This document shows positions 7,601 through 14,763 of a stretch of DNA of 64,000 bases, in pieces. The stretch's first letter is position 1. Each line of letters starts with the position of its first letter. Below the pieces are notes generated by a model that had not been told where the DNA came from, did not search any database, and saw only the letters and a program-made list of their open reading frames with translations. This DNA is from a virus: positions 1-64,000 of IMG/VR virus record IMGVR_UViG_3300039310_000050. One strand, 5' to 3'. Both the position numbers and the translations under genes were made by a program.

Positions 7601-10393
7601 ATGGCATTATCACAAGATCCTACATTAAATACAAGACAAATAGATGCCAGTATATCTGCCATAACTGCCAGAATCCAAAAATCTTTAGGTAACCTTGAAA
7701 AAACTTTGGGTCATTTTGAAGTATCAATGTTAGATCTTCAAAATAATATGAAACTTTCCCAAATATCTGGAAAAGTACCTGGTCAACCAGGAAGAAATGA
7801 ACTAGGTAGTTTTTTTGATAAAAGATTTGAACAAATTGCCAATAGTATTAAAGAATCTTCAATTTTTGAATTAAAAACCAATAAAAAAAGATTAGAAAAC
7901 CTTGAAGGAATGGCCAAAGAAACATTAGGACTTTCTAAACAAGGTCAAAGTGTTTATGAACAATATGGCCTTATGGCCAATAAATTAAATGAAGAAATTA
8001 AATCTCGGTCTAAATTAGGGCATAAAATTGGCGATTTTTTAAAACGTAATGAAATTGATGCTATTAGTATTACCGCAGCATTAACTTCAAGAAATCCTAT
8101 TATTGGTCTTGGTATTAAATATATCCTTGAAAAAAGAAAAGAATCAAAAGAAGCGGCTAAAAAACAAGAACACCAACCACTTATAGATTCATTAGCATAT
8201 CGTGATTTATTAAATCGTCAAAAACAAAGAAATATAAAACCAAAGAAATTTGGTCAAAAACTATCAACTAAAGAAACTAAAAATCGAAAAACAAAAGAAA
8301 CACCACAAACATCTGAAGAATTTGTAAATGAAGAAGTTCCAGAAATATTAACTCCTGAAATATTACCACCTCTTCCAAGATTATTAAAAGCACCATATCA
8401 AGAAGAAGAATCTCCTATTATTGATGCTGAATATATGGATTTAGGTCCTCGACAATTAGAACGTGGAGCTTATCAAATGCCACCTTCTGAACCTAAAAGA
8501 CTAGAAGCACCAAATATGCAGAATTATAGAAATCGTGAAGGAGGAAGATTTGTATCTGGATATGGTATAACTCCTTCGGTTAAAGATTTACAAGGGCAAC
8601 CAATGATCCTTGATAAGATTGAAAAACCTTTAGAGGATATTAAAGTTTCTGCAATTGGTATTAGTAAAGAAATAGCTCTTTATCATCGAGAAAATAAAGA
8701 ACAAACCGATGAACAACTTGATGCTGAAGAAAAGAAAAAAGAAGATGAAGAAAAAAGACAAAAAGAATTAATTGATTCCATTGAATCACTTAAAGGTAAA
8801 AAATCTGATAAGACACAAGCAGCAGGTGGACATGGTATATTTGGTGGGTTATTAGGTGGTTTATTTGGTGGTTTATTATCTAAATTTGGTGGAATAGGAT
8901 CTTTATTAGCTAGTGCTGGACCTATTGCAATGGTTGGTGGTTCTATTTTACTTTTAGCGGTTGATTCTATATTAGGATATTTTAAATCAAGTGAATGGGG
9001 AGTTTCTAAAGTAGCTGGTACTTTAGGTGGAATGTTAGGTGGTTCTATCAAAAATAAAATGTTAAATACCTTTACTCAAATGGGTAAATGGGCTTTAATT
9101 GGAGCTACTATAGGTTCTTTTGTTCCTGTAATAGGAACATTAGCTGGTGGGCTTTTAGGAGCAGCAATTGGTGGAATATTAGGATGGATTGGTGGAGAAA
9201 ATATAGCTAAATTTTTCCAAAGTTCTGGAGAAAAAATAGGCAAATTATTTAAATCAATTACAGCATCATTAGAAATTGCTTTTTATAATTTTGCCGCTTC
9301 TTTATTAGATTGGGTTCCAGGTGCTTGGGCTTCTCATAAAGCAAGTGAATTTAGAAAAAAGGCTAGAGAAAAGGAAAAAGAATCTGAAATTCCCGCAGAA
9401 CCTTTACCACCAGAAAAAATTGAAACTGGTATTGATACAGGAAATATTCATATTGCTGTTCCTGGAGAAAATACTAATCTTGGAGAAAATGCAGGAACTG
9501 AAACAAATAAAAAAGAAACAAATAATATTTCTGTAACAACTGGACCAAAACAACCCCTTGAACTACAACAGTCTCCAATTAATCAACAATTGGTTCCATC
9601 TGAAGGAATCCCAACAATGATATCTCTTGGCATACCTGGAGTTAATGAAAATGTGGTTGATATCCAAGATATGCACCTAGATGATAATGGATATAAAAAA
9701 ATTAAAGGAAGTGAAGCTAGTAATAAATTCCATCCAACACCTTATTGGGATGTAGATGGGTATTCAATTGGTTTTGGCCATAAAATTTTACCTAATGAAC
9801 ATTTTACAAAAATCACCAAATCTGATGCAGAAAATTTATTAGTGCATGATGCCCAAAAAGCAGAAAACTTAGTTAAAAAATATGTGCATACTCCTGTTAC
9901 TCAAAAAATGTTCGATTCTTTGGTTGATTTTGCATATAATGTGCCTTCTGGTATTCCTAATATTGCCGAAAATATGAATGTAGGTGATTTTAGAGGGGCT
10001 GCTAAAAGGATGAAATTATATACAAAAGCCAAAGACCCTCAAGGAAAATTTGTAAATAAGAAAACAGGTGAAAGATATTCTGAATTACCTGGATTAGTTG
10101 CAAGACGTAAGGAAGATGCAGATTTATTAACATCTGATTTAATACCAGATTCAAATAATATTAGACAATTAACACCGCCACCACCTCAATCTGGTGTAGC
10201 TATAATGGCTATGACTAAACAAAATGAAGATCTGAAAGCTACGCAATCTACTTCTGGAACAAATTCTACAGTTATAATTCCTTCTAATACAAATTTAAAT
10301 ACAACTGCGGTTTTATCTCAACAACAAGATCCAAATAATTTAGATAATACTTATAGAGATACAAGAAGATTAAATGCTTTTGGTGGTGGATAA
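7601..10393 (+). CDS. tape-measure-like protein with C-terminal lysozyme
   Basis: 930 residues, preceded by AAAGGAAAAG. Residues 1-120 are helical and coiled-coil-like. Residues 210-400 are Lys/Glu/Pro-rich. Residues 407-540 are a long Gly-rich hydrophobic stretch (GGLLGGLFGGLLSKFGG and on), as found in tail tape-measure proteins. Residues about 687-845 form a GH24/T4-lysozyme-like domain (YSIGFGHKI, FDSLVDFAYNVP, GLVARRKEDADLL). Position after gp26/gp51 matches gp29, but T4 gp29 lacks a lysozyme, which in T4 is in gp5. It likely both sets tail length and cuts peptidoglycan during entry. A hub/lysozyme role is the alternative. Confidence 0.65.
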   Translation: MALSQDPTLNTRQIDASISAITARIQKSLGNLEKTLGHFEVSMLDLQNNMKLSQISGKVPGQPGRNELGSFFDKRFEQIANSIKESSIFELKTNKKRLENLEGMAKETLGLSKQGQSVYEQYGLMANKLNEEIKSRSKLGHKIGDFLKRNEIDAISITAALTSRNPIIGLGIKYILEKRKESKEAAKKQEHQPLIDSLAYRDLLNRQKQRNIKPKKFGQKLSTKETKNRKTKETPQTSEEFVNEEVPEILTPEILPPLPRLLKAPYQEEESPIIDAEYMDLGPRQLERGAYQMPPSEPKRLEAPNMQNYRNREGGRFVSGYGITPSVKDLQGQPMILDKIEKPLEDIKVSAIGISKEIALYHRENKEQTDEQLDAEEKKKEDEEKRQKELIDSIESLKGKKSDKTQAAGGHGIFGGLLGGLFGGLLSKFGGIGSLLASAGPIAMVGGSILLLAVDSILGYFKSSEWGVSKVAGTLGGMLGGSIKNKMLNTFTQMGKWALIGATIGSFVPVIGTLAGGLLGAAIGGILGWIGGENIAKFFQSSGEKIGKLFKSITASLEIAFYNFAASLLDWVPGAWASHKASEFRKKAREKEKESEIPAEPLPPEKIETGIDTGNIHIAVPGENTNLGENAGTETNKKETNNISVTTGPKQPLELQQSPINQQLVPSEGIPTMISLGIPGVNENVVDIQDMHLDDNGYKKIKGSEASNKFHPTPYWDVDGYSIGFGHKILPNEHFTKITKSDAENLLVHDAQKAENLVKKYVHTPVTQKMFDSLVDFAYNVPSGIPNIAENMNVGDFRGAAKRMKLYTKAKDPQGKFVNKKTGERYSELPGLVARRKEDADLLTSDLIPDSNNIRQLTPPPPQSGVAIMAMTKQNEDLKATQSTSGTNSTVIIPSNTNLNTTAVLSQQQDPNNLDNTYRDTRRLNAFGGG

Positions 10394-10411
10394 GGGCAAC
10401 TATAGTGCCCT
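10393..10411. terminator. bidirectional hairpin between convergent genes
   Basis: AGGGCA and TGCCCT pair across a 7-nt loop, in the 23-nt gap between the convergent tape-measure gene and the 10417 gene. There is no long U-tract, so termination strength is uncertain. Confidence 0.5.
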
Positions 10412-10416
10412 CTAAA

Positions 10417-10668
10417 TTACCGATTATCAACAAATTTACGGAGTTTTTGAGCAATATCAAGAACATCTTCTACAGAATATTTGTGATATTCAACTATCTC
10501 TTTATTTTGTATTCTTGCCGCCCATTCTTTATTTAAATTGTTGGTCAAAATATCATGGGCTAATTGTAATAAATCTAATCTAATTTTAAATGGTGTGTGA
10601 TTTCCATCCCAACCTCGAAGATTGCCCTCTTGGATAGTATTTTGTATGGTTTTTTGTTTATCATCCAT
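10417..10668 (-). CDS. conserved T4-like small protein
   Basis: 83 residues from the ATG at 10668, which follows AGAGGACAC. It contains LRGWDGNHTPFKIRLDLLQL and YSVEDVLDIAQKLRKFV, a pattern I recall from unnamed small proteins near gp32 in T4-like phages. No catalytic motif is visible. It lies just downstream of gp32 but is separated from it by two perfect hairpins, so read-through is probably reduced. Confidence 0.65.
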   Translation of the reverse strand: MDDKQKTIQNTIQEGNLRGWDGNHTPFKIRLDLLQLAHDILTNNLNKEWAARIQNKEIVEYHKYSVEDVLDIAQKLRKFVDNR

Positions 10669-10694
10669 ATGTGTCCTCTTTCTGTGTGTAATTT

Positions 10695-10721
10695 GAGGGC
10701 ATTTGCTGGACAAATGCCCTC
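10695..10721 (-). terminator. perfect 11-bp hairpin downstream of gp32
   Basis: GAGGGCATTTG and CAAATGCCCTC flank a 5-nt loop. On the gp32 transcript it is followed by AAATTAC rather than a U-run, so it could be a terminator, a processing site or an mRNA-stability hairpin. Confidence 0.55.
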
Positions 10722-10725
10722 TGCA

Positions 10726-10755
10726 TATTCCGTTTACCTCGAGGTAAACGGAATA
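10726..10755. repeat. perfect 30-bp palindrome
   Basis: Two 15-nt arms with no spacer, centred on CTCGAG at 10738-10743. It lies 29 nt beyond the gp32 stop and 4 nt from the 11-bp hairpin. As RNA it would form a 13-14-bp hairpin; as DNA it could be an operator or a target for a dimeric protein. Confidence 0.7.
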
Positions 10756-10784
10756 AGATCTTTTTCTACGCTTGGTAGATAAGA

Positions 10785-11753
10785 CTAATCTAATAATTTC
10801 TCATAATCATTTAAAGAATCTTCATTTTCAACTACTACTTCTGAATCAGTAGTTATTTCTTTCTTTTTCTTGGAAGGTTTTCTTACAGCTTCTTCCCAAG
10901 GGGCTTTAGTTTCTTTTTCTTCTTTAGCATTTTTAGATGGTGATTTTTTGGCTACATCTTCCGCAAGTTTAGTTTCACCAAATAATTCATCAGCTTTCTT
11001 TTGAATCTTTCCTTTAACTCCATTAACTGTATCATTAAATTTCTTTTCTAATTCCTCATAAGATTTAAATTTAGATTCTTCAACAAATGGTTGTAATTTA
11101 TAAAGTTGTTTATAAATCTTTTCCATTTTGGTTTCATCTCCACTACAGGCAAGTGAAGAGGTACGGAATTTACTGTCATCATAATTACGATATCCTGCAA
11201 CCTTTTTGATATCGAGATTAAAATCTGCACCTTCCCAAAAATCAAATACATTAATTGCGGGATCTTCTTCATCCTTGGGTTTTAAAGCACCTTTAATTTT
11301 TTCGAAAATTTTCTGACCATATTGATATAAAAATACTTTATCTTCGTTTTCGGGTGTTTCTTTATCTTTTAATACCAAAATATTAGAAACATACCGCAAT
11401 TGGCGTTTACGCTTTTTTACAATATTTCTATTTTCATCCAATTCGGTCTTCCATAAAACTCCATTCGCTTTACAAACGGGGCATTCACGACCAAGTGTAG
11501 TAGGACACAATTCAATATAATAATTTCCATCTACATCAAAATTATGTTCGTAATATTGGATCCAGGGAAGATCTTCCCCTTCAGGAGCAGGTAGAAAACG
11601 AATTTTAGCAGAACCCGTACCAGCTTTATCTACGGTAGGTTTCCAAAATCGAGAATCTTTAAATTTATTTTTATTTCCTTCTGAAATCTCTTCTACTCTT
11701 TTATTTATTTTAGTTAAATCTGTTCTATTTTTTTTATATGTGGCAAAACTCAT
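10785..11753 (-). CDS. 32: single-stranded DNA-binding protein gp32
   Basis: 322 residues. The N-terminal basic LAST-like segment and Lys-rich region, the zinc-binding YEHNFD...CPTTLGRECPVC motif (His plus three Cys) and the acidic C-terminal tail (ENEDSLNDYEKLLD) match T4 gp32 (301 residues). It coats ssDNA and organises gp59, gp41, gp43 and UvsX. It is preceded by a sigma70 promoter, an overlapping late promoter and a folded 5' leader, consistent with expression through infection and translational autoregulation as in T4. Confidence 0.95.
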   Translation of the reverse strand: MSFATYKKNRTDLTKINKRVEEISEGNKNKFKDSRFWKPTVDKAGTGSAKIRFLPAPEGEDLPWIQYYEHNFDVDGNYYIELCPTTLGRECPVCKANGVLWKTELDENRNIVKKRKRQLRYVSNILVLKDKETPENEDKVFLYQYGQKIFEKIKGALKPKDEEDPAINVFDFWEGADFNLDIKKVAGYRNYDDSKFRTSSLACSGDETKMEKIYKQLYKLQPFVEESKFKSYEELEKKFNDTVNGVKGKIQKKADELFGETKLAEDVAKKSPSKNAKEEKETKAPWEEAVRKPSKKKKEITTDSEVVVENEDSLNDYEKLLD

Positions 11754-11815
11754 ATGCTTATATTATTTTTCCTTTTATTTTCTTGTCCACATGAGTCATA
11801 ATGAAAGTAGTTATA

Positions 11816-11864
11816 TAGGTAATCCGTCCGGGTAACAACTCTTTCCGGCAGCCCCGATTACCTA
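11816..11864 (-). ncRNA. structured 5' leader of gp32 mRNA
   Basis: A 9-bp helix (TAGGTAATC with GATTACCTA) encloses a GC-rich segment in which CCGG and GGGG/CCCG runs could form an inner stem or pseudoknot. It starts just downstream of the promoters and ends about 60 nt before the gp32 ATG; the gap to the ATG is AU-rich and unstructured. T4 gp32 mRNA uses a 5' pseudoknot plus an unstructured region for autoregulation; this may be its analogue. Confidence 0.55.
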
Positions 11865-11868
11865 CTAT

Positions 11869-11876
11869 TATTTATA
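11869..11876 (-). promoter_or_regulatory. T4-type late promoter for gp32
   Basis: An exact TATAAATA overlapping the -10 region of the sigma70 promoter next to it. Confidence 0.65.
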
Positions 11877-11904
11877 TTATAACATAAATTACCGAGAATG
11901 TCAA
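11876..11904 (-). promoter_or_regulatory. perfect sigma70-type promoter for gp32
   Basis: TTGACA, 17 nt, TATAAT on the minus strand, overlapping the extreme 3' end of the small upstream gene. Confidence 0.85.
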
Positions 11905-11907
11905 GTG

Positions 11908-12060
11908 CTAGGTTTGTTCATTGAGGTTAATAGGATAAAGTTTATCCATAACAGTTTCAGTTGTGGTTAATTTATAATCATGAGATTTTAATAAAATTTC
12001 ATTAATTTCTTTTACTAAATCTATATCATTGGTTTCAATTTTCAATTCATATGTTCGCAT
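11908..12060 (-). CDS. small protein, 50 aa
   Basis: Begins MRTYELKIETNDIDLVKEIN and is acidic with an even amphipathic pattern. Its ATG overlaps the end of the upstream coiled-coil gene by 14 nt, so it is likely translated in the gp59 operon. No family recognised. Confidence 0.55.
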   Translation of the reverse strand: MRTYELKIETNDIDLVKEINEILLKSHDYKLTTTETVMDKLYPINLNEQT

Positions 12061-12229
12061 GTTTTAACTCCGAAATTTCTCGATAAGTGCGGATTAATTC
12101 TTCTTTCAATGTGGCAATTTCTATTTCTAAACAACCTCGTTTAGCAATTTCATCATTAGCTTTTTCTACCGCTTGATTAAATTTTTTACAAATGATGTTA
12201 TAACTATTTTGAAGTTCCGCATATTGCAT
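12047..12229 (-). CDS. small coiled-coil protein, 60 aa
   Basis: Almost entirely helical with heptad-like spacing (YNIICKKFNQAVEKANDEIA, LEIEIATLKEELIRTYREI). Its start overlaps the gp59 stop region by 26 nt. It sits between gp59 and gp32 genes; function unknown. Confidence 0.55.
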   Translation of the reverse strand: MQYAELQNSYNIICKKFNQAVEKANDEIAKRGCLEIEIATLKEELIRTYREISELKHANI

Positions 12230-12839
12230 ATTTGTATTCCCGTTTTATTTTTTCACGGAGTAGTTTTTTACATTTCTCCAAATTGATATTTATAAAGGGG
12301 GAATATTTACAAATTTTCATCCAAAAATCTTTCCAAATTATATCTGTTAATCGTTTATTAAAATTAAAACCACATCCTAATATACGATCTAAAATAATAA
12401 ATGTTTCTAAACTAATAATTCTCTGTAATACCATTCTAACAATAATTGGATGATTTCCTTCTTTAATCCGAAATAAATCATTAAATGTATATCCATTTAT
12501 TTCAGCCCATTCCAATAAACCGGTGCATTCTTCTGAAAAATGATATGTAAGACTTTCAATCTTTTTTAACCATTCAATGTAAATTGCTTCCGAAGTTTCA
12601 TCTAATAAATCACCAATCCATAAATTTGGATTATCTACAAAATTGGCTACAAATAAATCAATTAATTTGGCTTTGGAATATTTTTTACAAATACGGTAGA
12701 AAAATGCTTTATCTTCCCGCTTATCAAATGAATTGGGTGTTAATCTGGTTTTACCATTGAATTTATGGAAATCAAAACTTGGACTATTAAAATGTGTTTT
12801 TACGGCAATATATAATTCAAAAGCATCATAGGGAGACAT
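12204..12839 (-). CDS. 59: helicase loader gp59
   Basis: 211 residues, T4 gp59 has 217. Shared pattern in order: LYIAVKTHFN near the start, RLTPNSFDKREDKAFFYRI, KLIDLFVANFVDNPNLWIGD, and IISLETFIILDRIL. Gp59 binds gp32-coated forks and loads the gp41 helicase. The 32-59-33 gene order also matches T4. Start ATG follows TTAAGGAGATTCA, a strong ribosome binding site. Confidence 0.9.
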   Translation of the reverse strand: MSPYDAFELYIAVKTHFNSPSFDFHKFNGKTRLTPNSFDKREDKAFFYRICKKYSKAKLIDLFVANFVDNPNLWIGDLLDETSEAIYIEWLKKIESLTYHFSEECTGLLEWAEINGYTFNDLFRIKEGNHPIIVRMVLQRIISLETFIILDRILGCGFNFNKRLTDIIWKDFWMKICKYSPFININLEKCKKLLREKIKREYKYAICGTSK

Positions 12840-12918
12840 TGAATCTCCTTAAATGAGATTCTCGTATTTTTATTTTATGTTCCTCCGATTTAGTAATCCC
12901 TTTACGAGATTTACTCAT
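12826..12918 (-). CDS. 30-aa NUMOD3-like peptide, possible remnant
   Basis: MSKSRKGITKSEEHKIKIRE followed by SHLRR carries a single NUMOD3-like DNA-binding motif, as found repeated in GIY-YIG endonucleases. It overlaps the gp59 start by 14 nt and contains the gp59 ribosome binding site. It may be the stub of a lost homing endonuclease or a genuine micro-protein. Confidence 0.4.
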   Translation of the reverse strand: MSKSRKGITKSEEHKIKIRESHLRRFNVSL

Positions 12919-12950
12919 CTTCTCTTTATTTGATAAAAATAAAAGCATAA

Positions 12951-13295
12951 TTATACTTTTAATAATCTCCTTTCTATTGCAACCATTTCTAATTTTTCTT
13001 TCATTGTTTTGGTTAACAATTTAGGAACAGATTCATATTCAATTTCATATTTCTCACATAATTTCATTAATGCATCAAAATAATCTAATCGTTCTCTACG
13101 AACTACATCTTCAATTTCTAATGAAAATGCTGTTGGGGTTATTTGATATAATGGATGATCTATAAATAAAATGTCTACCGATTCATCTATTTTCTTTTTC
13201 TTCATACATGGTTTTCTTCTCCAATGTTCATATAATGGATTGGAGCATACATCACATTTTTCTATTCGTTCTTCCCAATCATCTATATAACTCAT
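12951..13295 (-). CDS. 33: late-transcription co-activator gp33-like
   Basis: 114 residues, as T4 gp33 (112). The C-terminal two thirds match the gp33 pattern: IEDVVRRERLDYFDALMKLC, EKYEIEYESVPKLLTKT and MKEKLEMVAIERRLL. The N-terminus differs and has CDVCSNPLYEHWRRKPC, perhaps a zinc knuckle. Gp33 links sliding clamp and RNA polymerase for TATAAATA promoters, which are present here. Gene order after gp59 supports it. Confidence 0.7.
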   Translation of the reverse strand: MSYIDDWEERIEKCDVCSNPLYEHWRRKPCMKKKKIDESVDILFIDHPLYQITPTAFSLEIEDVVRRERLDYFDALMKLCEKYEIEYESVPKLLTKTMKEKLEMVAIERRLLKV

Positions 13296-13374
13296 GCTTC
13301 ATAATCTAATTACTAAAACTTGATTCCAATCATATAATTAAAATCATGCATAATAAATTTTACCTTTCAATTAT

Positions 13375-13403
13375 ATTATAACACAATTCAAATAGGATAG
13401 CAA
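13375..13403 (-). promoter_or_regulatory. sigma70-type promoter upstream of gp33
   Basis: TTGCTA, 17 nt, TATAAT; an 80-nt leader separates it from the gp33 ATG. Confidence 0.7.
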
Positions 13404-13404
13404 G

Positions 13405-13824
13405 TTATTTAAAGAAGATATGATCTTGAATACGGATTGTCCTATGATAGGCCCATTTTGGATTAACATAATATGCATGGAAATATAAAGCACATTTAGT
13501 AGGATCTTTATAATTATTTAAATTCCAATACATATCTTGAGCTATTTGGTAAGATGTTATATATTGTTTCCAACATTTAATTGGACCAGATTTCCAAGTG
13601 AATTGTTTTAAATTACCAATTTTTTGGTTAATTACTTCACAAGGAGTTAAATTATATTTTTGTACTCGATTAAATATTACAAACGCAACCGCTTCTTTTC
13701 CTAATGTCTTTTGATTTCCAGCTTCATAATAGATAGCTTGAGTAATACAAGTTATCTGTTTTTCTATGAGCGGTTGACTACGGAGGGGTAAGAATAAAAA
13801 CACTAATAGGAATATAAGTTTCAT
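13405..13824 (-). CDS. SleB-type cell-wall hydrolase with signal peptide
   Basis: From the ATG at 13824 the protein begins MKLIFLLVFLFLPLRSQP, an export signal. It continues CITQAIYYEAGNQKTLGKEA and VAFVIFNRVQ, the signature of the Hydrolase_2/SleB family (cortex-lytic or cell-wall amidase/transglycosylase-like), with the catalytic Glu in YYEA. It could act as an exported endolysin beside the cytoplasmic lysozyme at 51.2 kb. An upstream ATG at 13845 would add seven residues. Confidence 0.8.
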   Translation of the reverse strand: MKLIFLLVFLFLPLRSQPLIEKQITCITQAIYYEAGNQKTLGKEAVAFVIFNRVQKYNLTPCEVINQKIGNLKQFTWKSGPIKCWKQYITSYQIAQDMYWNLNNYKDPTKCALYFHAYYVNPKWAYHRTIRIQDHIFFK

Positions 13825-13859
13825 GGATATATTTAGGGAATTCATTTCTTTTTAGTAGA

Positions 13860-13912
13860 CCAATATATGATTTTCATGAAGGACTAGTATGTTTATAAAC
13901 AATATAATTCAT
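13860..13912 (-). pseudogene. GIY-YIG endonuclease fragment
   Basis: Translates as MNYIVYKHTSPS, stop, KSYIG. The intact GIY-YIG gene at 35988 has IYLIYKHTSPSGKSYIGYT in the same place, and the DNA differs by a G-to-T change that turns GGA into TGA (13874-13876). Nothing of the rest of the endonuclease remains. It lies directly downstream of the tmRNA coding piece. Confidence 0.7.
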
Positions 13913-13921
13913 TTAATTTTA

Positions 13922-14190
13922 TTCCTGGGATTCTGTTCCAAGGCTCCCAGGATGCCCGCTGCGTAACCGTTTTAGGCGGCCATTGGCAAATAGTCGAATG
14001 TTTCATCGGCTGTTATTGTTTTATTCCGATTTACGAGAGTTTCTGCTCGTGCTGTCCTATATCCTGATATACACCAATCGATACCTTGACGCCCCCATAA
14101 TATAAAACTATGGAGAAGTTGGTGGAGGCGGGGGTAATCGAAACCCCGTCTTGTTTGCAATCCCAATACAAGTCTTTATACAGCAATATT
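13922..14190 (-). ncRNA. ssrA: circularly permuted (two-piece) tmRNA
   Basis: Read on the minus strand, the gene first gives an acceptor piece: a T-arm (ACGGGG, TTTCGAT loop, CCCC) and the 3' acceptor strand CGCCTCC, then A and CCA ending at 14120. A 23-nt intervening segment (14119-14097) follows. Then comes the 5' acceptor strand GGGGGCG (14096-14090), which pairs with all seven bases of CGCCTCC (one G-U), a TCGAT-containing D-like region, the tag frame, and a terminal 8-bp hairpin (TCCTGGGA/TCCCAGGA). This order is that of the permuted tmRNAs of alphaproteobacteria and some cyanobacteria. The 5' limit of the acceptor piece is uncertain. The product would rescue stalled ribosomes. Confidence 0.85.
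13972..14010 (-). other. tmRNA proteolysis-tag reading frame
   Basis: After an A-rich stretch, the frame GCC...TAA encodes ADETFDYLPMAA. With the alanine carried by tmRNA the full tag would be A-ADETFDYLPMAA. It starts with Ala-Asp-Glu and ends in Ala-Ala like known tags, but has Met where Leu or Val is usual (LAA/VAA). Confidence 0.8.
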
Positions 14191-14193
14191 TTT

Positions 14194-14303
14194 AGATACT
14201 TGACGTACTATGCTACGCCCTCTCTTAAATCCCAATACCTATTTCATAAAGGCCTTTATAAAATAAGTATTGAAGTATCCTCACTTACTAGACGAAAGTA
14301 TCT
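14194..14303 (-). ncRNA. folded RNA upstream of the tmRNA acceptor piece
   Basis: An 8-bp helix (AGATACTT at 14303-14296 with AAGTATCT at 14201-14194, minus-strand sense) closes the element. Inside is a 12-bp stem (CAATACTTATTT with AAATAGGTATTG) capped by the self-complementary ATAAAGGCCTTTAT. It may be the 5' part of the pre-tmRNA or a separate small RNA. It begins 8 nt after the stop of the 14311 gene. Confidence 0.55.
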
Positions 14304-14310
14304 AAAACCC

Positions 14311-14502
14311 TTAATCCAAATAGCCAGTGGTTAAAATAACTTCCATGGCTTCATCATATTTTTCTTTTTTCAATAGTTCTTTTGTTATTCTCCGTAATGA
14401 ACGTTTCAATTGACCAACTTTGATATGTCCAAAAACAGAATGTAATCCTCTACGACATTGAGAACAACTGCAACCATTGAGAATACTTTTTCTTTTTGCC
14501 AT
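14311..14502 (-). CDS. small zinc-finger-like phage protein
   Basis: 63 residues: GCSCSQCRRGLHS near the N-terminus (three clustered Cys plus His), then a basic helical region. Small proteins of this design occur in many T4-like phages; function is unknown to me. A GTTAGGAGCGTCAA ribosome binding site precedes the ATG. A three-codon frame (ATG ACG TAT TAA) with its own strong AGGAGGTG site ends just upstream. Confidence 0.65.
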   Translation of the reverse strand: MAKRKSILNGCSCSQCRRGLHSVFGHIKVGQLKRSLRRITKELLKKEKYDEAMEVILTTGYLD

Positions 14503-14560
14503 TTGACGCTCCTAACTTAATACGTCATAATGACACCTCCTATTTAAAATGTTTCAGGTA

Positions 14561-14647
14561 CCTGGTCGTTGCTGTCCGAAAACCCACCAGGAATCACCAC
14601 TCCTATGTTGGTGTATTATCACATACACCTTCTCTATCGGCCGATAG
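14561..14647 (-). ncRNA. three-hairpin RNA in the tRNA-Pro/tmRNA transcript
   Basis: Three successive stems on the minus strand: a 14-bp self-complementary CTATCGGCCGATAG (14634-14647), GGTGTAT/ATACACC (14610-14629) and CCTGGT/ACCAGG (14561-14591). It lies between tRNA-Pro and the 14311 gene, in a 180-nt stretch with no gene. No known class recognised. Confidence 0.45.
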
Positions 14648-14683
14648 ATAGTGGCGGCTTAAACTTTTGCCTATACCTAAATT

Positions 14684-14760
14684 TGGTCGGAAATGGTGGA
14701 TTCGAACCACCGACCCTCGGTTCCCAAAACCGATGCTCTACCAGACTGAGCCAATTTCCG
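14684..14760 (-). tRNA. tRNA-Pro (UGG)
   Basis: Acceptor CGGAAAT/ATTTCCG, A73 and encoded CCA. Anticodon stem TCGGT/ACCGA with loop TTTGGGA gives UGG. T-arm has GGTTCGAATCC. Confidence 0.95.
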
Positions 14761-14763
14761 AAT

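Noticed and set aside
8683-9051. 122-residue minus-strand Pro-rich frame in the tape-measure gene
   Set aside because: It is the antisense shadow of the Gly-rich repeats of the plus-strand gene.
12280-12295. TATTTATA boxes inside gp59, 17680 gene and others as late promoters
   Set aside because: They lie within coding regions with no suitable downstream start, as expected by chance in AT-rich DNA.
13972-14166. 64-residue minus-strand frame ending ...ADETFDYLPMAA
   Set aside because: It runs through the tmRNA acceptor stem and is explained by the tag frame of the tmRNA, not by a protein gene.
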